Positions 1 to 6,800 are shown, counted from the first letter of the stretch. The stretch: DNA of 10,489 nt from Chloroflexota bacterium (GCA_016199425.1 JACQGT010000499.1:1-10489), one strand, 5' to 3'. Translations and numbers: made by a program. Notes: generated from the sequence alone by a model not told the origin.

Positions 1-111
1 CCAAGCGGGTAGACCCGTTCGCTTGATTTCGATACGCCTCGCAGACTCGGCTACCCTTCGACAAGCTCAGGACGGCGCTCAATCAGCGCTCACTGGTCTG
101 GTCGGCCTGAG
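1..111. repeat. Extragenic repeat-like region with nested inverted repeats
   Basis: No convincing gene is present here. The sequence starts with an imperfect inverted repeat (CAAGCG at 2-7 against CGCTTG at 20-25, with GGGT/ACCC inside). It continues into a stretch containing TTCGACAAGCTCAGGAC, a string I recognise as typical of dispersed intergenic repeats in several bacterial phyla. CTCAGG at 66-71 is complementary to CCTGAG at 106-111, enclosing a shorter GCGCT/AGCGC stem. This is probably the end of a dispersed palindromic repeat that begins outside the window. A short open frame across it looks like no known protein. Confidence 0.5.
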
Positions 112-117
112 TAGTTA

Positions 118-150
118 CCAATCCCCAGTCCCCAATCTCCAATCCCCCCC
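118..150. repeat. CCAATC(C/T)CC short direct repeats
   Basis: Several near-identical copies of CCAATCCCC, AGTCCCC and CCAATCTCC lie in tandem, ending in a run of C. Read on the minus strand, this is the same GATTGGGGA motif family that recurs on the plus strand at 2298-2346. The nucleotidyltransferase-glycosyltransferase pair is therefore bracketed by oppositely oriented copies. No function is evident. Confidence 0.6.
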
Positions 151-178
151 ATTGTACCAGACTTTGCGGGATTCGGTG

Positions 179-184
179 TATACT
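179..184 (+). promoter_or_regulatory. Probable -10 element (TATACT) of a leaderless promoter
   Basis: TATACT matches the sigma70-type -10 consensus TATAAT at five of six positions and sits in a GC-rich background. It ends seven bases before the ATG at 192, so initiation at the usual distance would start the transcript at or next to that A. No Shine-Dalgarno sequence lies upstream of the ATG, which fits a leaderless mRNA. I see no good -35 box at 16-18 bp; TTGTAC at 152-157 is too far, with a 21-bp spacer. The call is therefore tentative. Confidence 0.45.
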
Positions 185-191
185 ATCCCCT

Positions 192-1115
192 ATGACAGCC
201 GCCAAGCCTACCCTTCGCCCTATTCTCTTCCCCGACGATGCCAGCCGACAACGCCACTTCTGGCGGTTGATTGGACCGCGTCTACAGGCGCTGCCCTGGC
301 TGGCCGCGCTCTGGCTGGGCGGCTCTGGCGCACGGGGCGACGGCGACCGTTGGAGCAGTGTCGATCTTCACCTGCTGGTGGCTGAAGAGGCAGAGCTGCT
401 GATGACAGAAAGCCGGCTCTGCGCGCTGTTGGACGAACTCTTTTCTGATGGGTGGAGCCACTTCGGGCTGCAAAGTCTGGGGCACACGACTTTCTTTGCA
501 GCCATTACCCACGCCCGTTTGCCCGCCGCGGCCAACACAGGGGGTGTTCTCTTCCGCCTGCATTGGACAACACCGGACGATCTCGCAATCCACCGGGCCT
601 GGCACGGGCCGCTCCATCTGTTGTTCGTCCGGGACGATCTCCCGGACGAACAACGGGCGTTTTTGACCGCGCCCACGGCAACTTTGCACAAAGGCGAAGC
701 CGGCGCTGTGCAGGCGGGGTTGACCGCGTTTTGGCAATTGCTTGCCCACCTGCCCGCGGCCATCAACCGGGAGGAGCATCTGGCTGCGGCGTCGCTGCTC
801 AACAGCGTGCGCTCGGTCTTGACCGATCTGGTGGTGGCGTTGAACGGGGCCACCCGCCCCGCCTCCCTGGCCCGGATCAACCCCTTTTTGGGTCCAGCCC
901 AACGGGAAGCCTTTGAGAAGACGTTACGCCACTCCGCCAACGACACCGAAAGTTGGATCGGGCAGGCCGTGGCTCTGATTGTACTCTATCGCTGGTACGC
1001 GCCCCAACTGGTGGAAATGTACCGCCTGGACCACCCCCAACGCCTGGAGGAGACGGTTCTGGCCCTGCTTTGCGTCGAAATCCCCGGCTGGCCCGCCCGC
1101 ATCACCACCGCATGA
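192..1115 (+). CDS. Nucleotidyltransferase-fold protein, possibly catalytically inactive
   Basis: A 307-residue protein. Residues 42-62 have the form of the minimal nucleotidyltransferase signature (G-S, about ten residues, then S-D-x-D-L): LGGSGARGDGDRWSS is followed by VDLHLLV. By eye, S45 aligns with the Ser of the GS motif. The first metal-binding Asp falls at S56 and the second is D58. The third carboxylate, expected in a later strand around residues 119-125, appears to be R122. If this alignment holds, two of three catalytic acids are missing, which suggests a binding or regulatory role. The rest is a mostly helical C-terminal domain. The ATG at 192 follows a TATACT box with no Shine-Dalgarno sequence. 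The stop overlaps the next start (ATGA, 1112-1115), so translation is coupled to the glycosyltransferase. The fold call is moderate; substrate and role are unknown. Aminoglycoside or protein nucleotidyltransferase activity cannot be claimed. Confidence 0.72.
   Translation: MTAAKPTLRPILFPDDASRQRHFWRLIGPRLQALPWLAALWLGGSGARGDGDRWSSVDLHLLVAEEAELLMTESRLCALLDELFSDGWSHFGLQSLGHTTFFAAITHARLPAAANTGGVLFRLHWTTPDDLAIHRAWHGPLHLLFVRDDLPDEQRAFLTAPTATLHKGEAGAVQAGLTAFWQLLAHLPAAINREEHLAAASLLNSVRSVLTDLVVALNGATRPASLARINPFLGPAQREAFEKTLRHSANDTESWIGQAVALIVLYRWYAPQLVEMYRLDHPQRLEETVLALLCVEIPGWPARITTA
618..656 (+). other. Perfect inverted repeat (stem-loop) inside the nucleotidyltransferase gene
   Basis: TTGTTCGTCCGGGA at 621-634 and TCCCGGACGAACAA at 640-653 are exact reverse complements separated by CGATC. 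G620-C654 extends the stem to 15 perfect base pairs, and G-U and C-G pairs could carry it out to 618/656. It encodes the stretch around VRDDLPDEQ. An RNA stem this strong within a coding region is unusual. It has no downstream T-run, so it is not a conventional terminator. Confidence 0.85.
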
Positions 1116-2296
1116 ACGCTTTCGACTTTCGCCGCCGCCCCCGAATCCTCTTTGTGGCTCCTTTTGGCCTGCGCCAAAAGACGACCGTCTGGGCGCGCAT
1201 TTTGCCTCTGGCCCGCCATCTGGCCGCCAACGACTGTTTTGTCACTCTGCTCATCCCGCCCTGGGATTCGCCGCAGGATGCGGGGCAGCGCTGGGGCGAT
1301 GGGGGGGTGGAGGTGATTCATGTGGGGCTGTTGGGCGGGCTGCCTTCGATTACCTGCCGTCTGCTGGCCGAAATCGACCGCCAGCGCCCGGATATCGTAC
1401 ATATCGTCAAGCCCCGGGCCTATGCCGGGATCGTCCAGTGGCTGCTCTGGCAGCGGCGACGCATCGGGCGGAGGAATGGGCCGCGCATTGTGCTGGATGT
1501 GGACGATTGGGAGCGGGCCTGGTCATCTGTGGCTGGCTATCATCTGCTGCTGGCCCGTTTTTTGGAATGGCAGGAGCGCTGGGGCTTTGCCCACGCCGAC
1601 GCCATCACCGCGGCCAGCGGCTGGCTGATCCACAAAGCTCTGGAATTAGCCCCTACCACTCCGACCCTCTATCTCCCCAACGGTGTGATTTCCCCTGTCC
1701 AACAGCCCTACCGAACCCCTTTTGATATCAACCGTCCGCCGACAATTCTCTGGTTCACCCGTTTTATGGAAGTGGAGCCAGCGTGGATGGGGCAGTGGTG
1801 GCAGGCGTTGCGCGGCCACCGCCCGGACATCCATCTGCTGGTGGCCGGCGCGCCCCTGCAAAAGGGACGCAACGGTCCTTTTCGTATGGCATTGGGACGC
1901 AACGACGACGCCATCACCTGGCTGGGCTACGTCCCCCAGGCGCAACTGGTCGAGGTCTACGCCCGCTCGGATTGTGCGATCTTTCCCGCCGCGGATGTGC
2001 CGCTGAATCAGGCCAAGTGCAGCGTGCGGCTGGCGACGACGCTGCTGGAGGGTGTGCCGGTGGTTGCCAGTGCCGTGGGGGAGCAGGCCCGCTATGGAGC
2101 CAATGGGGCGGCCCGTCTGGTGGCCGCCAACGCCACTCCGGAGGAATTTGCCGCTGCTGTTGTGGAGTTGCTGGACCAGCGCCAGGAGCAGGAGCGTCTG
2201 ACCCGGCAGGCGCGCAATTGGCTGCTCAGCCGCTACAGTTGGGCGCGCCTGGGCGGGGAGTTGCTGGGTTTTTATGAACGGGTGTTGAAGACGTAG
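1112..2296 (+). CDS. GT4-like glycosyltransferase
   Basis: A 394-residue GT-B fold protein, expected to transfer a sugar from a nucleotide-activated donor at the cytoplasmic face, perhaps for surface polysaccharide or glycolipid. Visible features are an N-terminal Rossmann start (residues 11-20, RILFVAPFGL), RPDIVHIVKPRA at 92-103, LDVDDW at 128-133, the inter-domain PNGV at 189-192, HLLVAGAP at 241-248, and a C-terminal donor-binding stretch EGVPVVASAVGE at 313-324. Against the usual K-L-x-E-x(4)-G-x-P form, the Glu normally five residues before the Gly appears to be T309, so the E-x7-E motif is degenerate. The start at 1112 is chosen because it overlaps the upstream stop as ATGA. A longer reading from 953 would run through the upstream gene and adds unrelated sequence. 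There is no separate Shine-Dalgarno sequence, which fits translational coupling. Donor and acceptor cannot be predicted. Confidence 0.85.
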   Translation: MNAFDFRRRPRILFVAPFGLRQKTTVWARILPLARHLAANDCFVTLLIPPWDSPQDAGQRWGDGGVEVIHVGLLGGLPSITCRLLAEIDRQRPDIVHIVKPRAYAGIVQWLLWQRRRIGRRNGPRIVLDVDDWERAWSSVAGYHLLLARFLEWQERWGFAHADAITAASGWLIHKALELAPTTPTLYLPNGVISPVQQPYRTPFDINRPPTILWFTRFMEVEPAWMGQWWQALRGHRPDIHLLVAGAPLQKGRNGPFRMALGRNDDAITWLGYVPQAQLVEVYARSDCAIFPAADVPLNQAKCSVRLATTLLEGVPVVASAVGEQARYGANGAARLVAANATPEEFAAAVVELLDQRQEQERLTRQARNWLLSRYSWARLGGELLGFYERVLKT

Positions 2297-2297
2297 G

Positions 2298-2346
2298 GAT
2301 TGGGGATTAGCGATTGGGGATTAGCGATTGGGGATTAGCGATTAGC
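2298..2346 (+). repeat. Tandem 14-bp repeat (GATTGGGGATTAGC x3.5)
   Basis: Three perfect tandem copies of GATTGGGGATTAGC occupy 2298-2311, 2312-2325 and 2326-2339, followed by a half unit GATTAGC. The array starts one base after the glycosyltransferase stop codon (TAG, 2294-2296). Its last 20 bases (2326-2345) are complementary at 18 of 20 positions to 2441-2460, so the two ends of this intergenic space can pair. The middle, 2347-2440, has no gene and no clear hairpin-plus-T-run terminator. Confidence 0.9.
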
Positions 2347-2440
2347 CTGGGCCAATCTCTGCTCTAAAAGAAGAACACGGATCACGGAATTTGGGGATTC
2401 TCGTTTTTATCCTCTGTGGCGTACACCTGCCGATGAGGAA

Positions 2441-2475
2441 CTAATCGCCAATCGCCAATCTCTAATCGCTATCGC
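2441..2475 (-). repeat. Inverted GATT(G/A)GCG repeats overlapping the PHP gene stop
   Basis: On the minus strand this stretch reads as consecutive GATAGC, GATTAGA, GATTGGC, GATTGGC and GATTAG units, the same family as the array at 2298-2346 in opposite orientation. The last codons and the TAG stop of the PHP-domain gene lie inside the repeat (the stop is the TAG of a GATTAG unit). The repeat array may have supplied or replaced the original 3' end of that gene. Confidence 0.75.
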
Positions 2476-3571
2476 GCACGTAAATCGGATTGCTGAAAAT
2501 CCAGCCCCGGGATCGTCCCCAGCGCTTTTTCCAGACTTCCACCCGATAGACGCCCGGCTGTGGGTCCGTGTATTGCAGCCGTCGCCCCTGGCTTTCGGCC
2601 ACCACCCGTCCGCCTCGTAGCAGGCGAATGTGACCGTCCGCCGGTGCTTCCACTTGAAACTGGGTGGCTTTCCCCGCCGACGCCGCGCCGATGGTATCGC
2701 CCATCACCCCGCTGCCCCGGTCGTGTTCCGCCCAAAAGCGAAAGCCGGTAGTCCACTCCACCAGATCGTAGCCCAGCCAGCAATGGCCCGCACGCAGCGC
2801 ACCCAGCACTTGCCCTCGGTCGTGGCGCACCGCGCAATCCTCCTTGCCGCTGGTCTGGCTGCTGTTGGGTCCGACAAAGGCTTTGTCTGTCAAGAGATGG
2901 GTGTTCAGGGCGCGGGCGCAATGCGCATAGGGCAGAAAACAGCGACGGATGGGGCCGATGTTGTAAGTTTCGGCGTGGACATCCACCCCGCCCAGGGCCA
3001 CCACAGGACGTTCGCTGGTCAATTCATCCCACTTCGCCAACATTTCTGGCAAAGGGCCGTCGGTGAACCAATGGGGAAAGAAGCCCATCAGCAGGGCCTG
3101 TGCTTTGCTGTGTACCATCCCCCGGAAACCGGACATATAATTCCAGAGTTCGACCCCGTGGAAGTCGGTTACTTCCCAACTGCGCCAGGGATAGTGGGTG
3201 GGGATTAGGTGGGTAAAGCGCTCGATGGGGTGGGCCAGAAAGGGCAGACCGCCGCGGGCGTTCACACCGTTGATCAGCTTTTGTGGTTGCGCGCCCAGAT
3301 GGGTGAGATCCTCCTCGACACCCAGGCAGAGCAGATGGTTGCCCGGTGGTTCCAGGTCCGGGTCGTGGATCTCTTCGCCGACCAGTGTCAACACTCCGTG
3401 GCGATAGCCTTCCTCGCTGTCCCGCACCAGAACGTTGTGGTCCGTCACAAAGACGAAGTGTAAGCCAACCGAGGCGGCTGCCTGCACCAATTCCTCAAAG
3501 TCGCCCACCCCATCGCTGTGGGTTGTGTGCATGTGGATATTGCCGAAGTATTCGTGGTAAGTGTCGTTCAT
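2462..3571 (-). CDS. PHP-domain metal-dependent phosphoesterase
   Basis: A 369-residue protein of the PHP family (polymerase and histidinol phosphatase), whose members hydrolyse phosphate esters with a metal cluster. Metal-ligand motifs are in order: N-I-H-M-H at 11-15 with D20, T-D-H-N at 43-46, G-E-E-I at 65-68, A-H-P at 113-115, and G-G-V-D-V-H at 194-199. After the catalytic TIM-like domain, residues 285-369 look like a small beta-sandwich ending in a W-I-F-S-N-P-I-Y-V stretch; I infer an accessory or binding domain. No signal peptide is seen. The ATG at 3571 has AGGAA seven bases upstream. It lies 27 nt behind the TrmI-like gene and is probably the last gene of a three-gene operon. The substrate is unknown, and no histidine-biosynthesis or DNA-polymerase context is visible. 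The stop codon falls in repeat sequence. Confidence 0.88.
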   Translation of the reverse strand: MNDTYHEYFGNIHMHTTHSDGVGDFEELVQAAASVGLHFVFVTDHNVLVRDSEEGYRHGVLTLVGEEIHDPDLEPPGNHLLCLGVEEDLTHLGAQPQKLINGVNARGGLPFLAHPIERFTHLIPTHYPWRSWEVTDFHGVELWNYMSGFRGMVHSKAQALLMGFFPHWFTDGPLPEMLAKWDELTSERPVVALGGVDVHAETYNIGPIRRCFLPYAHCARALNTHLLTDKAFVGPNSSQTSGKEDCAVRHDRGQVLGALRAGHCWLGYDLVEWTTGFRFWAEHDRGSGVMGDTIGAASAGKATQFQVEAPADGHIRLLRGGRVVAESQGRRLQYTDPQPGVYRVEVWKKRWGRSRGWIFSNPIYVRDSD

Positions 3572-3598
3572 TGGGGAATTCCTGTTGTGATCCTTGCC

Positions 3599-4591
3599 TC
3601 AGGGGAGGGGCAGCCGGGGGTAGCGCCGTCCGTCGTCGGGGCGTTCGGCCCGGCGACGTTCCTCCTCGGCTTGCACCTTCGCTTCAAATTCCTTGCGTGC
3701 CGCGTAGCGTTTGCGCTCTTCCGAAAGCCAGCGGCCTGGGTCTGTCGGATCCACCACTGGGCGGGCAGAGACGAGATATCCCGTATGGCCGACCATCGAA
3801 TCGTCCGGGCGCAGGCGCTCCGGCACGACTTTGTATTGGCGCAGCAGCAGCTCCTCCACGGCAATGTCGGCAAAACTTTTGCGCTCCAGATCTGCCAACA
3901 GTTCGATGACCTGATTGGTGGTGGGAACCAACGCGGCAAAGAAACCACCGGGCCGCAGCGCCGCACGCACCGGGTCCAAAAAGCGGCACGGTGTGCGTAC
4001 ATCCAGAAAGACCGCGTCCGCGCCCTGCTGGCGAAAGCCCTCGGCCACCGATTGCTGGAACATAGACACATTGTCCAGCAACCCCACCCGTTCCAGATTT
4101 GTTCTGGCGATCTGGTAATTGTCGGCCCGCACTTCATAGGTGTAGACCCGGCCGGCGGGGGCCACGGCCCAGGCCAGGGCAATCGTCAGCCCGCCGCTGC
4201 CCGTGCCCGCCTCGATCACCTGATCGCCGTTGCGCAGGCTCAATTTGTGAACCAGATAGGCCGCATCTTTGGGGTAGATGATTTGGGTGTTGCGTTTGAT
4301 GCGGTTGATCAGATCGGAGAGGGACGGCTCCAATAGGAGGACCGCATTCCCCAGTTGGCTATGCACTGTGGTTCCCAGCGGCAGGCCGATGAGATCGTCG
4401 TGCTGAAAGTGGCCCAAATTTGTGTGAAAGGTCTGTCCAGGGCGCAGAGTAATCAGATAGCGTTTGCCGCCTCCGGTTGCCAGGATGACCAGCTGATTGG
4501 CTTGGGCTGTTGCCGGGTGTGTGGAAACCCAGGGAGGAGTCTGTTCGTGGCTGCGTCTGGCAGCCGCGTCTGTGGCAAGAGTGTTGGGCAT
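3599..4591 (-). CDS. trmI: tRNA (adenine-58-N1)-methyltransferase, TrmI/GCD14 family
   Basis: A 330-residue SAM-dependent methyltransferase expected to make m1A at position 58 of the tRNA T-loop, probably as a homotetramer as in other bacterial TrmI enzymes. An N-terminal beta domain (about 30-100) contains YLITLRPGQTFHTNLG and precedes the conserved YPKDAA at 106-111. The SAM-binding motif I is EAGTGSGG at 127-134, followed by YEVR at 152-155. FLDVRTP at 195-201 supplies D197, corresponding to the catalytic Asp region of TrmI. PTTNQVIELL at 223-232 and VGHTGYLV at 267-274 are further family signatures. A charged tail of about 45 residues (287-330, rich in E, R and K) extends beyond the usual end. 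The ATG at 4591 has only a weak ribosome site. It lies 37 nt behind the CLC gene, and coupling to that operon is an inference. Confidence 0.9.
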   Translation of the reverse strand: MPNTLATDAAARRSHEQTPPWVSTHPATAQANQLVILATGGGKRYLITLRPGQTFHTNLGHFQHDDLIGLPLGTTVHSQLGNAVLLLEPSLSDLINRIKRNTQIIYPKDAAYLVHKLSLRNGDQVIEAGTGSGGLTIALAWAVAPAGRVYTYEVRADNYQIARTNLERVGLLDNVSMFQQSVAEGFRQQGADAVFLDVRTPCRFLDPVRAALRPGGFFAALVPTTNQVIELLADLERKSFADIAVEELLLRQYKVVPERLRPDDSMVGHTGYLVSARPVVDPTDPGRWLSEERKRYAARKEFEAKVQAEEERRRAERPDDGRRYPRLPLP

Positions 4592-4628
4592 GGAATCCAG
4601 TCAATCGGTGGGTAATAGATACTACCGT

Positions 4629-6698
4629 CTATGCGAGTTGTGTCTGCTGGCGCAACGCGGTGACAAGCGCGTCGATATCTTGGGTGTGGATGAAGGCCGT
4701 GACCAGATCGCCCGCCTCGAAACGGCTTGTGCCGTGGGGAATGAGAACCCGCCCATTGCGCCGGATGGAGACGAGGATGGCGTCCTGGGGCAGAGCGCCA
4801 CTGATCTCCTGGATGGACTTGCCAATCGCGCTGTCGTCTGCGCCCAACACCACTTCGACAAACTCGGTGCCGTCCAGATTGCGTAGCTGTGTGCGCTGGG
4901 TGCGGTGCTGCAATTCGGCCCGGCGCGCCAGCCCTACATTGTAGGCTTTGATAATATCCGCGCGGCGGATGATCCCCAGCAGTTGGCCGCGATCTTGGCG
5001 GGCGACCACAGGCAGGCGGCCAAAGCCACGCACGCTCATGCGGGCGAGTGCGTCGCCTATTGTCTCGTCGGGATAGGCAACGGCCAACCGCTCGAAGGGT
5101 GTGCCGATGTGGGAGACAGGAGTAGCGCGGGGCATTTTTTCGGCCACTGCTCTGTCCAAATCCGTCACCGTAATGATCCCCCACAGCTTGCCCGCCGGGT
5201 CCAGCACCAGCAGCCCGTGGCTGCGGGTCTGGCTGAAGGTGTCGGACAGTTGGGTGAGGGTGGCGCTGTCGGAGATGGTGTGCAGGTCCCGGCCCATCAC
5301 TTCGGTCACGCTCACGCCCTGCATAATGTCCACATCCCGCCCGCCCTGTAAGTGTACGCCTTTCATGCGCAGTTTGAGGGTGTAGATCGATTCTTTGAAA
5401 ATGGCTTCGGCCAGAAAGGTCGAGATGACCGTCGCCAGCATCAACGGCAGAATCAGTTTGTAGTCGCCGGACATCTCGAAAACGATCAGCACGGCAGTGA
5501 TGGGCGCACGGGCCGCGCCGGCAAAGACCGCGGCCATGCCCACAATCGCATACGCGCCGGGATTGGTGACAATCCCAGGCCACAGGTCGTGGGCCACCTG
5601 GCCGACAATGCCGCCCAGAATCGCCCCCATAAAGAGGCTGGGCGCAAAGACGCCGCCCGAATTGCCCGCGCCCAGAGTGAAGCTTGTCGCCAACATCTTG
5701 AGCAGCAACAGCGCCGCCATCAAGCCCAGCCCCATATTGAAATCCCCGGCAATGGCTTCGCCGATCATATGCAGACCCGGCCCCAAAACCTCGCGACCGG
5801 GCAGCAGCAGCGCGACCAGCCCGGTCAGCACCATCCCCACCGTTGTACGCACGTAGAGCGGAAGCGGCCGACTGTCGAAGGATTCCTCAAATTTATAGAG
5901 GACCCGGATGAAAAGCACGGCCACGCAGGCGGCCAGCAGCCCCAGAACCACATAGACGGCCAACTCGGCCAGGTGGTTCATCGGGTAAGCGGGGACCAGG
6001 AAAGCCGGTTTGTCGCCGAGCAAGGCGCGGCTGACGATACTGGCTGCCACGCCGCTGATGACGACCATTCCAAAGTAGCGGGCTGTGAAGTTGTTGAGGA
6101 TCACTTCCTGGGCAAAGATCGCACCGGCGATGGGCGCGTTGAAAGTGGCAGCAATACCCGCTGCCGCACCGCACGCCACCAGTGTGCGCACGCGATCGCC
6201 GCTGAAGTGGAAGAGTTGGCCGACAGTCGAGCCAAGCGCCGCACCCACCTGGACAATTGGCCCCTCGCGCCCGGCAGAACCGCCCGTACCGATGGTAATC
6301 GACGAAGCCAGCACTTTGAGCACAGCCACGCGGGGGCGGATGTGCCCACCGCGCAGGGCAACCGCTTCCATCACTTCGGGCACGCCGTGGCCTTTGGCTT
6401 CGCTGGCCCAGCGATCAATGACATAGCCGACGATCAGCCCTGCTATCGACATGGCCAGCAGCAGCCCCGCCACACTGCCCAGAAGACTTTGCATCCATTG
6501 GGTCAGACCGCCGATTTGCCCCAGCAGCCAGATGAAGGCCACCGCGCCCAGACCTGTGCCCAGCCCGACCAGTATGGCTGTGCCAAACAAAATCAATTCT
6601 TCGGGGGTCTTCCAAGCGTACGCATCCCGTACAAACGAGAGCAGTTTCTGTTGTTCACGCCCCAACACAGCAAGTGGTCCATTCACAAGAAAAGCCAT
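4629..6698 (-). CDS. CLC-family chloride channel/transporter with two CBS domains and an RCK-C domain
   Basis: A 689-residue inner-membrane anion channel or antiporter. The CLC core spans about 35-445. It has KGHGVPEVMEA at 102-112, GSAGREGP at 140-147 (E145 being the gating glutamate), FNAPIAGAIFAQEVI at 186-200, GNSGGVFAP at 345-353 and SGDYKLILP at 410-418 (Y413 matching the anion-coordinating Tyr). Two CBS domains follow at about 464-520 and 528-588, and a TrkA-C/RCK-C-like domain at about 605-688. This cytoplasmic tail probably binds nucleotides or another ligand to control gating. At the place of the internal proton glutamate of ClC-ec1 (E203) I read V199, as in channel-type CLCs. The ATG at 6698 is preceded by AGGA at short spacing and a TATAAA box. 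It is the first gene of the probable operon with trmI and the PHP gene. Confidence 0.93.
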   Translation of the reverse strand: MAFLVNGPLAVLGREQQKLLSFVRDAYAWKTPEELILFGTAILVGLGTGLGAVAFIWLLGQIGGLTQWMQSLLGSVAGLLLAMSIAGLIVGYVIDRWASEAKGHGVPEVMEAVALRGGHIRPRVAVLKVLASSITIGTGGSAGREGPIVQVGAALGSTVGQLFHFSGDRVRTLVACGAAAGIAATFNAPIAGAIFAQEVILNNFTARYFGMVVISGVAASIVSRALLGDKPAFLVPAYPMNHLAELAVYVVLGLLAACVAVLFIRVLYKFEESFDSRPLPLYVRTTVGMVLTGLVALLLPGREVLGPGLHMIGEAIAGDFNMGLGLMAALLLLKMLATSFTLGAGNSGGVFAPSLFMGAILGGIVGQVAHDLWPGIVTNPGAYAIVGMAAVFAGAARAPITAVLIVFEMSGDYKLILPLMLATVISTFLAEAIFKESIYTLKLRMKGVHLQGGRDVDIMQGVSVTEVMGRDLHTISDSATLTQLSDTFSQTRSHGLLVLDPAGKLWGIITVTDLDRAVAEKMPRATPVSHIGTPFERLAVAYPDETIGDALARMSVRGFGRLPVVARQDRGQLLGIIRRADIIKAYNVGLARRAELQHRTQRTQLRNLDGTEFVEVVLGADDSAIGKSIQEISGALPQDAILVSIRRNGRVLIPHGTSRFEAGDLVTAFIHTQDIDALVTALRQQTQLA

Positions 6699-6721
6699 AG
6701 GTTCCTGTCTGCCAGACTGAT

Positions 6722-6727
6722 TTTATA
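6722..6727 (-). promoter_or_regulatory. Possible -10 element (TATAAA) upstream of the CLC gene
   Basis: On the minus strand, CAGTATAAAAT lies about 24 bases before the ATG at 6698, in a GC-rich context. Its position suits a short 5' leader. No recognisable -35 hexamer occurs at 16-18 bp (the sequence there is CGTCAC), so the evidence is the -10 alone. Confidence 0.35.
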
Positions 6728-6767
6728 CTGAGCACGGCCATAGAGTGACGTTTTCTTTCTTTTTTTT

Positions 6768-6800
6768 ACCTTGTCACCCACCCACCTTGTCACCTTGTCA
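6768..6800 (-). repeat. ACCTTGTCA short repeats overlapping the rhaA stop
   Basis: Three copies of ACCTTGTCA lie at 6768-6776, 6784-6792 and 6792-6800 (TGACAAGGT on the minus strand). The last copy contains the rhaA TGA stop codon. A plus-strand T/C-rich tract (6751-6767) adjoins. On the minus strand it is A-rich, so it is not an intrinsic terminator for rhaA. No gene lies between 6699 and 6797. Confidence 0.7.

Noticed and set aside
953..1111. Earlier start for the glycosyltransferase
   Set aside because: It would overlap the upstream gene by about 160 bases and adds Pro/Arg-rich non-family sequence before the Rossmann start. The ATGA overlap at 1112 is the natural start.
2298..2346. Short CRISPR-like array
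   Set aside because: The 14-bp units are directly abutting with no spacers, and no cas genes are present. It is a plain tandem repeat.
2383..2410. Intrinsic terminator of the glycosyltransferase unit (GAAT/ATTC hairpin before TTTTT)
   Set aside because: The stem is only four or five base pairs, AT-rich, with a six-base loop. It is too weak to support the call.
4453..5583. Long minus-strand open frame in another frame of the CLC gene
   Set aside because: It is Arg/His/Gly/Pro-rich, with no recognisable motifs, and lies within the clear CLC and TrmI coding sequence. It is an open frame produced by high GC.
5352..6731. 459-codon plus-strand open frame antisense to the CLC gene
   Set aside because: Its composition is dominated by His, Gln, Arg and Asp with no domain. 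The minus-strand CLC reading has full family motifs throughout.
6751..6768. T-rich tract as an intrinsic terminator of rhaA
   Set aside because: The T-run is on the plus strand, while rhaA reads on the minus strand, where it is A-rich. No GC-rich hairpin precedes it in either direction.
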